The notes: a model not told the origin generated them from the letters alone. 13,870 nt of DNA from Alphaproteobacteria bacterium (GCA_018830415.1 JAHJSJ010000002.1:1-13870), one strand, 5' to 3'. Shown: positions 1 to 7,724, numbered from the stretch's first letter. Numbers and translations: made by a program.

Positions 1-472
1 CATCGAGCGCCAGCATATCGGCCACCTCGTCCAGCGTCTCGAACGGATCGCGGCCTTCGCGATCGACCTTGTTGACGAAGGTGATGATCGGCACCGAACG
101 AAGGCGGCACACCTCGAACAGTTTGCGGGTCTGCGGTTCGATCCCCTTGGCCGCGTCGATCACCATCACGGCGGAATCCACGGCGGTCAGCGTGCGGTAG
201 GTATCTTCCGAGAAATCCTCGTGCCCCGGCGTGTCGAGCAGGTTGAAGACGATCCCGTCACGCTCGAACGTCATCACCGATGACGTGACCGAAATCCCGC
301 GCTGCTGTTCGATCTTCATCCAGTCCGACCGCGCCCGCCGCGCAGCCCCGCGCGCCTTGACCTCACCCGCCAGGTGGATCGCGCCGCCTTGCAGCAGCAG
401 CTTTTCGGTGAGCGTGGTTTTCCCCGCGTCAGGGTGCGAGATGATCGCGAAGGTGCGGCGATTGCTTGTCAT
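1..472 (-). CDS. prfC: Peptide chain release factor 3 (RF3), N-terminal part, cut by window edge
   Basis: RF3 is a cytoplasmic translational GTPase that removes RF1/RF2 from the ribosome after peptide release. Only the first 157 codons are in the window. They form the GTPase domain: P-loop SHPDAGKTT at residues 12-20, switch I RGIS at 58-61, G3 DTPGH at 80-84 followed by EDFSEDTYR, and G4 NKVD at 134-137. The SHPDAGKTT P-loop and the DTPGHEDFSEDTYRTLTAVD stretch distinguish RF3 from EF-G, LepA and TypA. The ATG at 472 overlaps the TGA of the upstream dehydrogenase gene (ATGA), so translation is probably coupled, and the gene is the last visible member of the pheST operon. The missing C-terminal domains lie beyond position 1. 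The family is certain; whether the gene is intact is unknown. Confidence 0.95.
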   Translation of the reverse strand, partial: MTSNRRTFAIISHPDAGKTTLTEKLLLQGGAIHLAGEVKARGAARRARSDWMKIEQQRGISVTSSVMTFERDGIVFNLLDTPGHEDFSEDTYRTLTAVDSAVMVIDAAKGIEPQTRKLFEVCRLRSVPIITFVNKVDREGRDPFETLDEVADMLALD

Positions 473-1218
473 CGCGGATCGCGTGCGACGCGGAAGCCCG
501 CGAAGTCCTGATTGACCGGCATCAGTTCCAGCCGGTTGATGTTGAGATGCGGCGGCAGGCTGGCGATCCAGACAATCGTGTCGGCAATGTCCTGTCCGGT
601 CATCGGGTTCGCGCCGCGATACAGGTCATCCGAGGCCTCCTGGCTGCCGGTGCGCACCACGGTGAATTCGGTCTCGACCATGCCCGGCTCGATGCTCGTC
701 ACCCGTACGCCGGTGCCGTGCAGATCGGCGCGCAGGGCGAGCGTGAAGTGGTTCACGAACGCCTTTGAACCGGCATAGACATTGCCGCCCGGATAGACAT
801 AGTTCCCGGCGACCGAACCGATCGCGATGATCGCACCCTTGCGCGCGATCAGACCGGGCAGCAGCTTGCGAGTCAGCACCACCATGGCGGTGATGTTGGT
901 GTCGATCATCGTCTGCCAATCAATCAGATCGGCATTTTGCGCGGGCGAAAGGCCTTGGGCCAGCCCCGCGTTGTTCACCAGCAGATCGATATCGCGGAAC
1001 CCCTCGGGCAGCGCCGCCAGAGCAGCATCCAATGCCGCGGTGTCGCGCACATCGAAGCACGCCGTGTGAACTTTGCCCGCGCCCAGCTCCGCGACCAGCG
1101 CATCCAGCCGCTCCTGCCGCCGACCGGTGGCAACGCAGCGCCAGCCGTCCGCGACGAGACGGCGCACGGTGGCGAGGCCGATGCCGGCGGTGGCGCCTGT
1201 AACAAAGGCGGTTTTCAT
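469..1218 (-). CDS. ydfG: YdfG-type NADP-dependent short-chain dehydrogenase (3-hydroxy acid dehydrogenase)
   Basis: This is a 249-residue classical SDR. Seen: nucleotide-binding TGATAGIG at residues 7-14, basic TGRR at 31-34 (typical of NADP preference), NNAG at 82-85, N108, and the catalytic set S135, Y148 and K152 (YAGSK). The whole chain follows E. coli YdfG closely, including the C-terminal stretch with NINRLELMP followed by an AGF motif. YdfG reduces or oxidises 3-hydroxy acids and amino acids such as L-allo-threonine, and reduces malonic semialdehyde. The protein is cytosolic, and YdfG itself is tetrameric. Its start overlaps the pheT stop by ATGA and its stop overlaps the prfC start the same way, so it is translated inside the phenylalanyl-tRNA synthetase operon. 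The exact substrate is inferred from similarity only. Confidence 0.88.
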   Translation of the reverse strand: MKTAFVTGATAGIGLATVRRLVADGWRCVATGRRQERLDALVAELGAGKVHTACFDVRDTAALDAALAALPEGFRDIDLLVNNAGLAQGLSPAQNADLIDWQTMIDTNITAMVVLTRKLLPGLIARKGAIIAIGSVAGNYVYPGGNVYAGSKAFVNHFTLALRADLHGTGVRVTSIEPGMVETEFTVVRTGSQEASDDLYRGANPMTGQDIADTIVWIASLPPHLNINRLELMPVNQDFAGFRVARDPR

Positions 1219-3605
1219 CCGCGCAACTCCCCGCCCTGTTTGGCCGCAGCGGCGACGATTTTCTCTGCGATGGTTTTGAGGTCGGAATCCTTGAAGCTGG
1301 CCTCCCCCGGCTGGAGCGTCACTTCGAGCGCGAGCGACTTGTAGCCCTCCGGCACACCCTGCCCGGCGAACACGTCGAACACCCGCACGGCTGTGATTGC
1401 CGCCTTGTCCGCGCCCTGCACGCCGCGCACGAGATCGCCTGCGGCCAACGCCTCAGGCACCAGAAAAGCAAAATCGCGCGTCACTGCCTGCAAGGCGGGC
1501 GGGGTGAAGCCGGGTCGGGCGAAGGCCGCGTTTTTCCGCGCCGGGATCGCGTCAAGGAACAGTTCCACCGCGGCAATCGGCCCATCAACGTCAAACACCT
1601 TCAGGGTTGCCGGATGCACCATCCCGAAGCGCGCCAGCACAGTCTTGGGGCCAAGCCGCAGTGTGCCCGATTGGCCGGGATGGAACTGCGCGCCAGCCTC
1701 TCCCATGACCATCAGGTTGCCGACGGGTGCGCCTGCCGCTTCGAGCAGTTCCAGTGCCAGCGCCTTGGCATCATAGGCGTCGAACGTCTTGGCCTTGCCC
1801 GTCTGCCAGCCGCGCTGCGTTTTCTCGCCCGCCAGCACGATGCCGAGCGTGGGCCTTTCATCGCTGAGGCCAGCCTGCCCGCGGAAATAGCGCCGCCCGA
1901 TTTCGAACAGCCGCGAGCCGCTTGCGCCGCGATCCGCGTTGCGCTTGGCCGCCATCAGCAGGCCGGGCAGTAACGACGGGCGCATCGCCTTGAGGTCCTC
2001 GCTGATCGGATTGGCGAGCAGCCACAGCGCCTGATCGTCAGCCGCGAAATGCTCCGCCGCCCATTCGGGCAGGAAGCTCCACGTCACCGCCTCGTTCAGC
2101 CCGCTCGCAGCCGTCGCCCGGCGCAGCCCGCGTTCCTGCTTCTGCTGCGGGGTCGCGGTCGGCCTTGCCACCCCTTCGACCCTTGGCAGCGCCACGCTTG
2201 CCACCTTGTCGAGCCCGTATATGCGCACCACTTCCTCGACCAGATCGGCCGCACCTTCGATGTCGTGGCGGCGCAGCGGGCAGCTGACCTGCCACCCATC
2301 GCCCACGCTGAAACCGAGGCTTTCGAGGATGCGCTTCTGCTCGCTCTCAGCCACGTCCAACCCGCCAAGCCGCAGCGTCAGGCCGGGATCGAAGGCAATC
2401 ACCTTGGCGTTGCTGGGCGGCGAACCGGCGCGCACCGTTTCGGTTGGCGTGCCGCCGGCCAATTCCACAATCAGCCCGGTCAGCAGATCAAGCCCGTCGT
2501 CCAGAAAATCCGGGTCCACCCCGCGCTCAAACCGGATACGCGCGTCAGATGCCAGTCCCAGCTTGCGCCCCGTCGCCCCGATGCGTACCGGGTCGAAATA
2601 AGCGATTTCGAGCAGCACGTCAGTGGTCGTTTCCGATACACCCGAATCCTCACCGCCCATGATCCCGGCGACATCGTGGACTTGGGCGTCGTCGGCGATC
2701 ACCACCATGCTGTCATCGAGCGTGTAGGTTTTCTCGTTGAGCGCCAGCACCTGTTCGCCCGCGCGGGCACGCCGCGCCACCACCGCGCCCGAAAGCTTGG
2801 CAAGATCGTAGATATGCGCCGGACGGCCAAAGCCGAGCATCAGGTAGTTGGTCAGATCAACCAGCAGCGAAATCGGGCGTTGGCCCGCGCTCTTCAGGCG
2901 CGCCTGCAACCAATCGGGCGAGGTGCCGTTGGTGACGCCGGTGATGACGCGGCCATAGAACGCCGGGCAGCCTTCCGGATCGTCAGTGCGGATTTCCACC
3001 GGGCAATCGCCGCGCTCGGCAAACGCGGGGATCGCAATCGGCTTCAGCGTCCCCAGCCCCTTCGCCGCAAGATCGCGGGCGATGCCATACACGCCCATGC
3101 AATCGGGCCGGTTGGGCGTCACCGCGACCTCGATCACCGGGGACGCACCATGGTAATCCGCGAAACGCGCCCCCACCGGCGCGTCGTCCGGCAATTCGAT
3201 AATCCCGTCGTGGTCCTCGCCCAGTTCCAGTTCGCGGACCGAGCACATCATGCCGTTGGATTCGACCCCGCGGATCGCGCTCTTTCGCAGCACCATGCCA
3301 TTGGCCGGAACCACCGCGCCGGGCAGGCCGAGCACGCCCTTCATCCCCGCGCGCGCATTGGGCGCGCCGCACACGACTTGCAGCGGCTCACCGTCGCCCG
3401 TGTCGACGGTGAGCACCTGAAGCTTGTCGGCATCGGGGTGCCGCGCGGCGGTCAGGACGTGGGCAATGCGGAAACCAGCGAGCCTCGTAGCCGGGTCTTC
3501 GACGCCTTCAACCTCAAGCCCGATGGCGTTCAGCGCATCGCAGATTTCGCCTACGGTGGCGGTCGTCTCAAGGTGATCCTTGAGCCAGGTCAGCGCGAAC
3601 TTCAT
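1215..3605 (-). CDS. pheT: Phenylalanine-tRNA ligase beta subunit
   Basis: This is the beta chain of the (alpha-beta)2 class II synthetase that charges tRNA-Phe, working with PheS encoded just upstream. Its 796 residues match the usual bacterial length. The N-terminus starts MKFALTWLKDHL. An EMAP-like tRNA-binding OB fold follows at about residues 42-150 (HPDADKL 56-62, VCGAPN 78-83, SNGMMCS 116-122), then the B3/B4 editing domain at about 205-385, B5 at about 400-470, the inactive class II-like core, and the C-terminal ferredoxin-fold anticodon-binding domain at about 700-795 (VTRDFAF, then YKSLAL). The ATG at 3605 overlaps the pheS TGA, and its own TGA overlaps the next ATG. Nothing looks damaged. 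Confidence 0.98.
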   Translation of the reverse strand: MKFALTWLKDHLETTATVGEICDALNAIGLEVEGVEDPATRLAGFRIAHVLTAARHPDADKLQVLTVDTGDGEPLQVVCGAPNARAGMKGVLGLPGAVVPANGMVLRKSAIRGVESNGMMCSVRELELGEDHDGIIELPDDAPVGARFADYHGASPVIEVAVTPNRPDCMGVYGIARDLAAKGLGTLKPIAIPAFAERGDCPVEIRTDDPEGCPAFYGRVITGVTNGTSPDWLQARLKSAGQRPISLLVDLTNYLMLGFGRPAHIYDLAKLSGAVVARRARAGEQVLALNEKTYTLDDSMVVIADDAQVHDVAGIMGGEDSGVSETTTDVLLEIAYFDPVRIGATGRKLGLASDARIRFERGVDPDFLDDGLDLLTGLIVELAGGTPTETVRAGSPPSNAKVIAFDPGLTLRLGGLDVAESEQKRILESLGFSVGDGWQVSCPLRRHDIEGAADLVEEVVRIYGLDKVASVALPRVEGVARPTATPQQKQERGLRRATAASGLNEAVTWSFLPEWAAEHFAADDQALWLLANPISEDLKAMRPSLLPGLLMAAKRNADRGASGSRLFEIGRRYFRGQAGLSDERPTLGIVLAGEKTQRGWQTGKAKTFDAYDAKALALELLEAAGAPVGNLMVMGEAGAQFHPGQSGTLRLGPKTVLARFGMVHPATLKVFDVDGPIAAVELFLDAIPARKNAAFARPGFTPPALQAVTRDFAFLVPEALAAGDLVRGVQGADKAAITAVRVFDVFAGQGVPEGYKSLALEVTLQPGEASFKDSDLKTIAEKIVAAAAKQGGELRG

Positions 3606-4702
3606 GTCCGTGCTCCCACACCGGCAGACAGCGTCGGCTGATCGAACGGCGAGAAGCCGTAATGCGCCAGCCAGCGCGGATCGCCGTCAAAAAAGGCGCG
3701 AAGGTCGTTCATCCCGTATTTGAGCTGGGCGAGGCGGTCGACCCCGGTGCCGAAGGCAAAGCCTTGCCATTCGTCGGGATCGAGCCCGGCGGCGGCGATC
3801 ACCCGGCGGTTGACCATGCCGCTGCCAAGCACCTCCATCCACGCATGGCCCGGCTCGTCGCCCGACCCGCCGACGATCCGACGCCCGCCTTCCATCGCAT
3901 AGCCGACGTCGATTTCGACGCTCGGCTCGGTGAAGGGGAAGTAGGAGGGGCGCAGCCGCAGGACGATATCCTCGCGCTCGAAGAAGGCCTTGAGGAAGGT
4001 CTCCAGCGTCCACTTGAGGTGGCCGAGGTGAATGTCCTTGTCGATCACCAGACCTTCGATCTGGTGGAACATGGGCGTATGGGTGGCGTCGCTGTCCGAG
4101 CGGTAGACCCGGCCCGGGGCGATAATGCGCAGCGGCGCGCCGTGTTCCTGCATCGCCCGAATCTGCACTGGCGAGGTGTGGGTGCGCAGCAGCACCTCCC
4201 GTCCCTCGGCAGTCTTGTCGGGGAAGTAGAACGTGTCGTGCATCGCCCGCGCGGGATGCGTCTCATCCATGTTGAGCGCGGTGAAATTGTGCCAGTCGTC
4301 CTCGATCTCCGGCCCGGTCGCCACGGCGAAGCCCAGATCGGCGAAGATTTCCGCAAGCTCGTCCATCACCTGGCTCACCGGATGCACCGAACCCTTGGGC
4401 GCTGCATGCGCGGGCAGGGTCAGGTCGAGCGTCTCACGCGCCAGCCGGGCTTCGAGTTCCGCAGTCTCCAGCGCCGCCTTGCGCGCATCCAGCGCCGCAG
4501 CAATTTCCGCCCGCGCAGTCTGGATCGCAGGCGCAGCCACAGCGCGCTCTTCCGGACTCATCCCGCCCAGCGTCTTGAGCGCAAGGCTGACCCAGCCCTT
4601 TTTGCCCAGCGCATCGAGCCGCTGCGCCTCAAGCGCCTCAAGACTGGTCGCGGTGGCAATCGCGGCTAGCGCGGCCTGTGTTTGCGAAGTGATGTCGGTC
4701 AT
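3602..4702 (-). CDS. pheS: Phenylalanine-tRNA ligase alpha subunit
   Basis: This is the catalytic alpha subunit of phenylalanyl-tRNA synthetase, 366 residues from the chosen start. Seen: an alpha-helical N-terminal tRNA-binding arm (about 1-95, rich in A, E, R and L, probably coiled coil), motif 1 around HPVSQVMDELAEIF (107-120), motif 2 around RVYRSDSDATHTPMFHQIEG (198-217), and motif 3 GFAFGTGVDRLAQLKYGM (314-331). The ATG at 4702 is preferred because MTDITSQTQAAL resembles normal PheS starts and GAGG lies just upstream, though very close. The frame stays open to 4834, but those 44 extra residues look unlike PheS and would run into the end of the AraC-type gene. pheT follows with an ATGA overlap. 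Confidence 0.96.
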   Translation of the reverse strand: MTDITSQTQAALAAIATATSLEALEAQRLDALGKKGWVSLALKTLGGMSPEERAVAAPAIQTARAEIAAALDARKAALETAELEARLARETLDLTLPAHAAPKGSVHPVSQVMDELAEIFADLGFAVATGPEIEDDWHNFTALNMDETHPARAMHDTFYFPDKTAEGREVLLRTHTSPVQIRAMQEHGAPLRIIAPGRVYRSDSDATHTPMFHQIEGLVIDKDIHLGHLKWTLETFLKAFFEREDIVLRLRPSYFPFTEPSVEIDVGYAMEGGRRIVGGSGDEPGHAWMEVLGSGMVNRRVIAAAGLDPDEWQGFAFGTGVDRLAQLKYGMNDLRAFFDGDPRWLAHYGFSPFDQPTLSAGVGART

Positions 4703-4794
4703 GGCCTCAGGTGTTCTGCACGCGGGATATCGCGGGCCGTCCGCTAGCGGCAATTGACGCGTTTTGCAAAGCGCCTGTCGCTGGAGTGATCGAA

Positions 4795-5709
4795 TCAGCC
4801 CGGTGTGTCGAGCGTCTGCACCGCGCTGCCCCACACCCGCGCGCGGGCTTCCATGAACGATGTCAGGATCGGATGATCCAGCGCGGCATATTCGCTTGGG
4901 TTCATGGTCATGAACTCGCGGAACTCACGGGTGAATTGCGCCTGATCGTGATAATGCGCGTCCATCGCTTCGGTCCAGCGGCTGCCGCGCTGGAGCATGA
5001 AGGTGGTGAGACTGCGCATGAAGCGCTGGCGGCGCATCAGCAGCTTGGGCGAGAAGCCGAAATAGCGCGCGCACATCCGCTCCAGCGTGCGGATACTCAT
5101 GGCGCAGGCATCGGCCAGATCATGCACCGAGGCAAAATCGCCGTTCACCAACTCGTTGTGGACGCGGCGGATGCGAACATCGTCGCGGGTGGGCCGCATC
5201 GCTCTGGTCATGGCGGCGGTAATCGCCGCAAGCTGTTCCTCGGGATCGATTTCGGGATTGCACAGCGTGTCTGCAAGACCTGCAAAATGGCTGAAGGCCG
5301 GGTGCTGCGCGCCGTCGCAGACCATGTTGGCACAGCTGGCCGCATCGGCGCTGAAAAACCGCGCCCAGCCGAGCGGGAGAATGCCCACGCCCCACATCTG
5401 CATCGGCGGTATCGTAAACTGGCAGGCAAGCGAACTCGGCCCGGTGCCGATAAAATGCGCTCCGCTAATGCGCGTTGTGCCGATGGCCGCATCGGGCGCA
5501 CCGCCGCAAAAGAACCTCAGATTGGCCCACTCCGGCTGGAGGTGATCATGGAGGCGGTCGCCGCCCTCGTCGATTTCGAGCGTCGCGCGGTAAAAGGTTG
5601 TGAAACAGCCTTCGAACTGCGGCGGCGGTTCATGGAACTCGGCCTTCAGCCGATAGCCAGTCGGCGGCGCAAAGCCGCGTTCAGCACCCGTGTGCAAATA
5701 TTCCCCCAT
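4795..5709 (-). CDS. AraC-family transcriptional regulator
   Basis: This is a 304-residue DNA-binding protein from the ATG at 5709. The C-terminal AraC/XylS domain spans about residues 180-275: the first helix-turn-helix near 195-215 (VHDLADACAMSIRTLERMCA), the linker motif FGFSPK at 217-222, and the second near 243-270 (YHDQAQFTREF, then MNPSEY). The N-terminal 170 residues form an effector-binding region I cannot assign to a ligand. A TTG at 5766 would add 19 residues. It is less likely because a promoter-like TAGAAT (5741-5736, with TTGTAT 19 bases upstream) falls inside that extension. No clear Shine-Dalgarno precedes either start. The gene lies between rplT and pheS, 92 bp before pheS, behind the rplT terminator, so it probably has its own promoter. 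Its targets are unknown. Confidence 0.88.
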   Translation of the reverse strand: MGEYLHTGAERGFAPPTGYRLKAEFHEPPPQFEGCFTTFYRATLEIDEGGDRLHDHLQPEWANLRFFCGGAPDAAIGTTRISGAHFIGTGPSSLACQFTIPPMQMWGVGILPLGWARFFSADAASCANMVCDGAQHPAFSHFAGLADTLCNPEIDPEEQLAAITAAMTRAMRPTRDDVRIRRVHNELVNGDFASVHDLADACAMSIRTLERMCARYFGFSPKLLMRRQRFMRSLTTFMLQRGSRWTEAMDAHYHDQAQFTREFREFMTMNPSEYAALDHPILTSFMEARARVWGSAVQTLDTPG

Positions 5710-5780
5710 GGCTTGCAAATGGCGTCTCTGGCGCGATTCTACAAGATTGATGACAGTTTTATACAAATTGCGGACAGCAC

Positions 5781-5812
5781 AAAAAAGGCGGACTCCCGCT
5801 GGAGCCCGCCTT
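5781..5812 (-). terminator. Rho-independent terminator of rpmI-rplT
   Basis: On the minus strand a 12-pair stem (AAGGCGG/CCGCCTT, one G-T wobble, then CTCC/GGAG) closes a 4-base loop and is followed directly by a run of six T. It begins 25 bases after the rplT stop and ends 71 bases before the AraC-type gene. The wobble pair forms only in minus-strand RNA, which fixes the direction. Confidence 0.9.
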
Positions 5813-5837
5813 GATGTCTTTCGCCGTGGTGAACCGC

Positions 5838-6197
5838 TTATGCGGGCAGCGCGGCCTTCGCCTGCTGGATCACGGCCTTGAAGGCACCGCCTTCGTTCAT
5901 GGCAAGATCCGCCATCGCCTTGCGGTCAAGCTCGATCCCGGCCAGCTTGATGCCGTGCATGAACTGCGAATAGGTCAGGCCTTCCATGCGGACAGCCGCA
6001 TTGATGCGCTGGATCCACAGCCCGCGGAATGTCCGCTTTTTGATCTTGCGGTCACGGTAGGCATATTGCCCAGCCTTTTCGACCGCCTGACGGGCGATGC
6101 GGATAGTGTTCTTGCGGCGACCGCGATAGCCCTTGGCCTGGTCGAGAATCCGCTTGTGCTTGGCGCGGGTGGTAACACCGCGTTTGATGCGAGACAT
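5838..6197 (-). CDS. rplT: 50S ribosomal protein L20
   Basis: L20 binds 23S rRNA early in large-subunit assembly, and in several bacteria it represses its own operon. The 119 residues match the family length and sequence throughout: MSRIKRGVTTRAKHKRIL, then the conserved GYRGRRKNT, RDRKIKKRTFRGLWIQRINA and YSQFMHG. It is basic at the N-terminus, as expected for rRNA binding. AAGGA lies 9 bases upstream of the ATG. It follows rpmI by 49 bp and is followed by a strong terminator, so rpmI-rplT forms a two-gene transcript. infC, the usual first gene of this cluster, is not upstream here. Confidence 0.98.
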   Translation of the reverse strand: MSRIKRGVTTRAKHKRILDQAKGYRGRRKNTIRIARQAVEKAGQYAYRDRKIKKRTFRGLWIQRINAAVRMEGLTYSQFMHGIKLAGIELDRKAMADLAMNEGGAFKAVIQQAKAALPA

Positions 6198-6246
6198 ATC
6201 AGTATATCCTTATCTTGAAGACGCGCTGGCCATCAGGCCTGCTGCA

Positions 6247-6450
6247 TCAATCCAGCCCGTAGGGCGCCCATTTCTTGATCGTCGGCGTGTCGTGCGACGA
6301 CAGTACCGATGTCCCGCGATTCTGGCGGATATACTTCGCATTGTGGCTGATCAGACGGTGACGCTTGCCAGCGACGCCGTGCTTGACCTTGCCGGTGGCG
6401 GTGATTTTGAAGCGTTTCTTCACACCGCTCTTGGTCTTCAGCTTGGGCAT
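6247..6450 (-). CDS. rpmI: 50S ribosomal protein L35
   Basis: This is a 67-residue basic protein of the large ribosomal subunit. MPKLKTKSGVKKRFKITATG, HGVAGKRH and NRGTSVLS are the classic L35 landmarks. The frame continues upstream to 6645 and another ATG lies two codons upstream at 6456, but AGGAG at 6457-6461 is placed 6 bases from the ATG at 6450 and directly abuts the one at 6456, so 6450 is the start. It is co-transcribed with rplT. The C-terminus (KKWAPYGLD) is slightly extended compared with enterobacterial L35, which is common in alphaproteobacteria. Confidence 0.97.
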   Translation of the reverse strand: MPKLKTKSGVKKRFKITATGKVKHGVAGKRHRLISHNAKYIRQNRGTSVLSSHDTPTIKKWAPYGLD

Positions 6451-6456
6451 TTTCAT

Positions 6457-6461
6457 CTCCT
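6457..6461 (-). promoter_or_regulatory. Ribosome-binding site that fixes the rpmI start
   Basis: AGGAG on the minus strand lies 6 bases before the ATG at 6450. It leaves no room for the in-frame ATG at 6456, so it decides between the two starts. Confidence 0.85.
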
Positions 6462-6905
6462 GTAAGAGACACGTCGGAACCGGCCATGGCAGCCCTTGTC
6501 GCCAGGCTGGCTGATTGATTCGTGTCAGTGAAGTGCGCGCGGATAGGCGGGAAGGGGTGGAAAGGCAAGGGTGTTGAGGCAGAATCAAACCCGTCCTTGA
6601 AGCCGCGCATATATTCCACACCGAACTCGACGCAGCTTTTGCCAATCGCGCGTGGATGCCAGCGTTGTAACCTATTGCCGGTTTATAACGAACGTTCCAG
6701 TTAACCAGCAGCTACCCCCCCAACCCCTGCTGCTGGTCGGGGCCGCGCCGCTTACAAGATCGCAAGATCGGGCGGCGCGGCACCATTATTGTTCGGCATG
6801 AAAGCGCTCAGCGAATTGTCGGACGCGGCGCTGTCGTAGCGGGCACCGGATCAGCGACCGGAGCAACATTTCGCCACCGTGATGAGCGCACAGGGTCACA
6901 TGACG
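6462..6905. other. Intergenic region upstream of rpmI, no convincing gene
   Basis: This non-coding stretch between hisN and rpmI should hold the rpmI-rplT promoter on the minus strand. The best match I see is TTGCCT, 17 bases, TATCCG at about 6570-6542, which is weak. It also contains two adjacent perfect stem-loops, listed separately. Frames open on either strand (for example 6522-6704 plus, or the upstream extension of rpmI) have no family resemblance and no ribosome-binding site. No tRNA T-loop signature was found. Confidence 0.6.
6704..6781. other. Two tandem perfect stem-loops, possible structured RNA
   Basis: The first hairpin pairs ACCAGCAGC (6704-6712) with GCTGCTGGT (6729-6737) around a 16-base loop that is almost only C on the plus strand and G on the minus strand. 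Four bases later the second pairs GCCGCGCCGC (6742-6751) with GCGGCGCGGC (6772-6781) around a 20-base loop holding a tandem CAAGATCG repeat. Both stems are perfect. There is no clear T-run on either strand, so an ordinary terminator is not evident. It could be part of the long rpmI leader (minus) or a small RNA with a C-rich loop (plus). Strand and function are unknown. Confidence 0.5.
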
Positions 6906-6925
6906 AAAAGGCCCGCTGGCGGCCT
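6906..6925 (-). terminator. Probable terminator of hisN
   Basis: On the minus strand AGGCC (which uses the last bases of the hisN stop codon) pairs with GGCCT around a short GC-rich loop, followed by TTTT then CGTC. The stem is short and the T-run brief, so this is a plausible but modest terminator. Confidence 0.45.
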
Positions 6926-7694
6926 ACCCCATCGCCTCAAGCACATCTTCCAGCCGCGCCGGATCGCCCAGTGCGATCACCGTGCCGTCGCTTGCCGCAT
7001 CCAAGGGATTGCCCTGCCAGTCGGCCATTATCCCTCCCGCGCCTTCGACCACCGGAACGAGCGCGGCGTAGTCATAGAGCTTCAGCCCGGCCTCGATCAC
7101 CACGTCGATATGACCGGATGCGACGAGGCCGTAATTGTAGCAATCGCCGCCGTAGATGATCTTCTTTTCCGCCACCTGCTTGGCAACCGCCATGAAGGCA
7201 TCGGCTTCTTCATTGGTGAACAGGTGCGGGCTGGTGGTGGCGAGCACCGCGTCGGACAGTTCCTTCAGCGGGCGGGCCTGAGCGGGCTTGCCGTTGAACA
7301 AAGTCGACTGGCCGATGCGCCCGACCCAGCGCTCACCCGCTATCGGCTGGTCAATGATGCCCAGCACCGGCCAGCCATCCTGCAACAGCGCGATCAGCGT
7401 GCCGAAGATCGGGCGGCCGGCGATGAAGCTGGTGGTGCCGTCGATCGGATCGAGCACCCATTGACGGCCTGCGCCTTCGTTGCGGGTGCCATATTCCTCG
7501 CCGATGATGCCGTCGCGAGGGAATTCGGCCTCGATCAGCCGCCGCATCGCGGCTTCGGCAGCGCGGTCGGCTTCGGTGACGAAGGAGCGGTCGGCTTTGC
7601 GCTCCTCGCTCCACTGGCCGCGAAACAGCGGACGGATCGCCGCCCCGGCAAGATCGGCGAGGCGCAGGGCGAGAACGAGGTCTTTATCGGTCAT
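6924..7694 (-). CDS. hisN: Histidinol-phosphatase, inositol monophosphatase family (HisN type)
   Basis: This is a 256-residue Mg-dependent phosphatase. Metal and substrate motifs of the inositol monophosphatase fold are present: GEEYG at 65-69 (E66), LDPIDGTTSF at 81-90 (D82 and D85), and YDYAALVPVVEGAGG starting at 207 (D208). The sequences around GRPIFGTLIAL and GGDCYNYGLVASGHIDVV fit the HisN branch, which removes phosphate from histidinol phosphate in histidine synthesis, better than SuhB or CysQ. Location downstream of prs, which makes PRPP for the first step of that pathway, agrees with this. Inositol-1-phosphatase remains an alternative. The ATG at 7694 has no adjacent Shine-Dalgarno; an AAGGA lies about 20 bases upstream, before a tiny overlapping frame (7710-7684). 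Confidence 0.8.
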   Translation of the reverse strand: MTDKDLVLALRLADLAGAAIRPLFRGQWSEERKADRSFVTEADRAAEAAMRRLIEAEFPRDGIIGEEYGTRNEGAGRQWVLDPIDGTTSFIAGRPIFGTLIALLQDGWPVLGIIDQPIAGERWVGRIGQSTLFNGKPAQARPLKELSDAVLATTSPHLFTNEEADAFMAVAKQVAEKKIIYGGDCYNYGLVASGHIDVVIEAGLKLYDYAALVPVVEGAGGIMADWQGNPLDAASDGTVIALGDPARLEDVLEAMG

Positions 7695-7724
7695 TTACAA
7701 TGCCAGCCATGGGGTTCCTTATCC

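Noticed and set aside
2049..3641. Long plus-strand open frame of 530 codons antisense to pheT
   Set aside because: It is a shadow of pheT in GC-rich DNA: rich in R, H, P and Q, with no family resemblance or start signal, while pheT on the other strand is certain.
3662..4669. Plus-strand open frame of 335 codons antisense to pheS
   Set aside because: Same reason: it mirrors pheS codons and has arginine-rich, low-information sequence.
4703..4834. Upstream extension of pheS by 44 residues
   Set aside because: The extra residues do not resemble PheS and would overlap the 3' end of the AraC-type gene; the ATG at 4702 gives a normal N-terminus.
4711..5814. Plus-strand open frame of 367 codons antisense to the AraC-type gene
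   Set aside because: The minus strand carries clear AraC motifs, and the plus frame crosses the rplT terminator.
6752..6857. Short minus-strand frame ending MPNNNGAAPPDLAIL
   Set aside because: The codons look plausible, but there is no ribosome-binding site, no family match, and its end lies inside the 10-bp hairpin, which explains the base pattern better.
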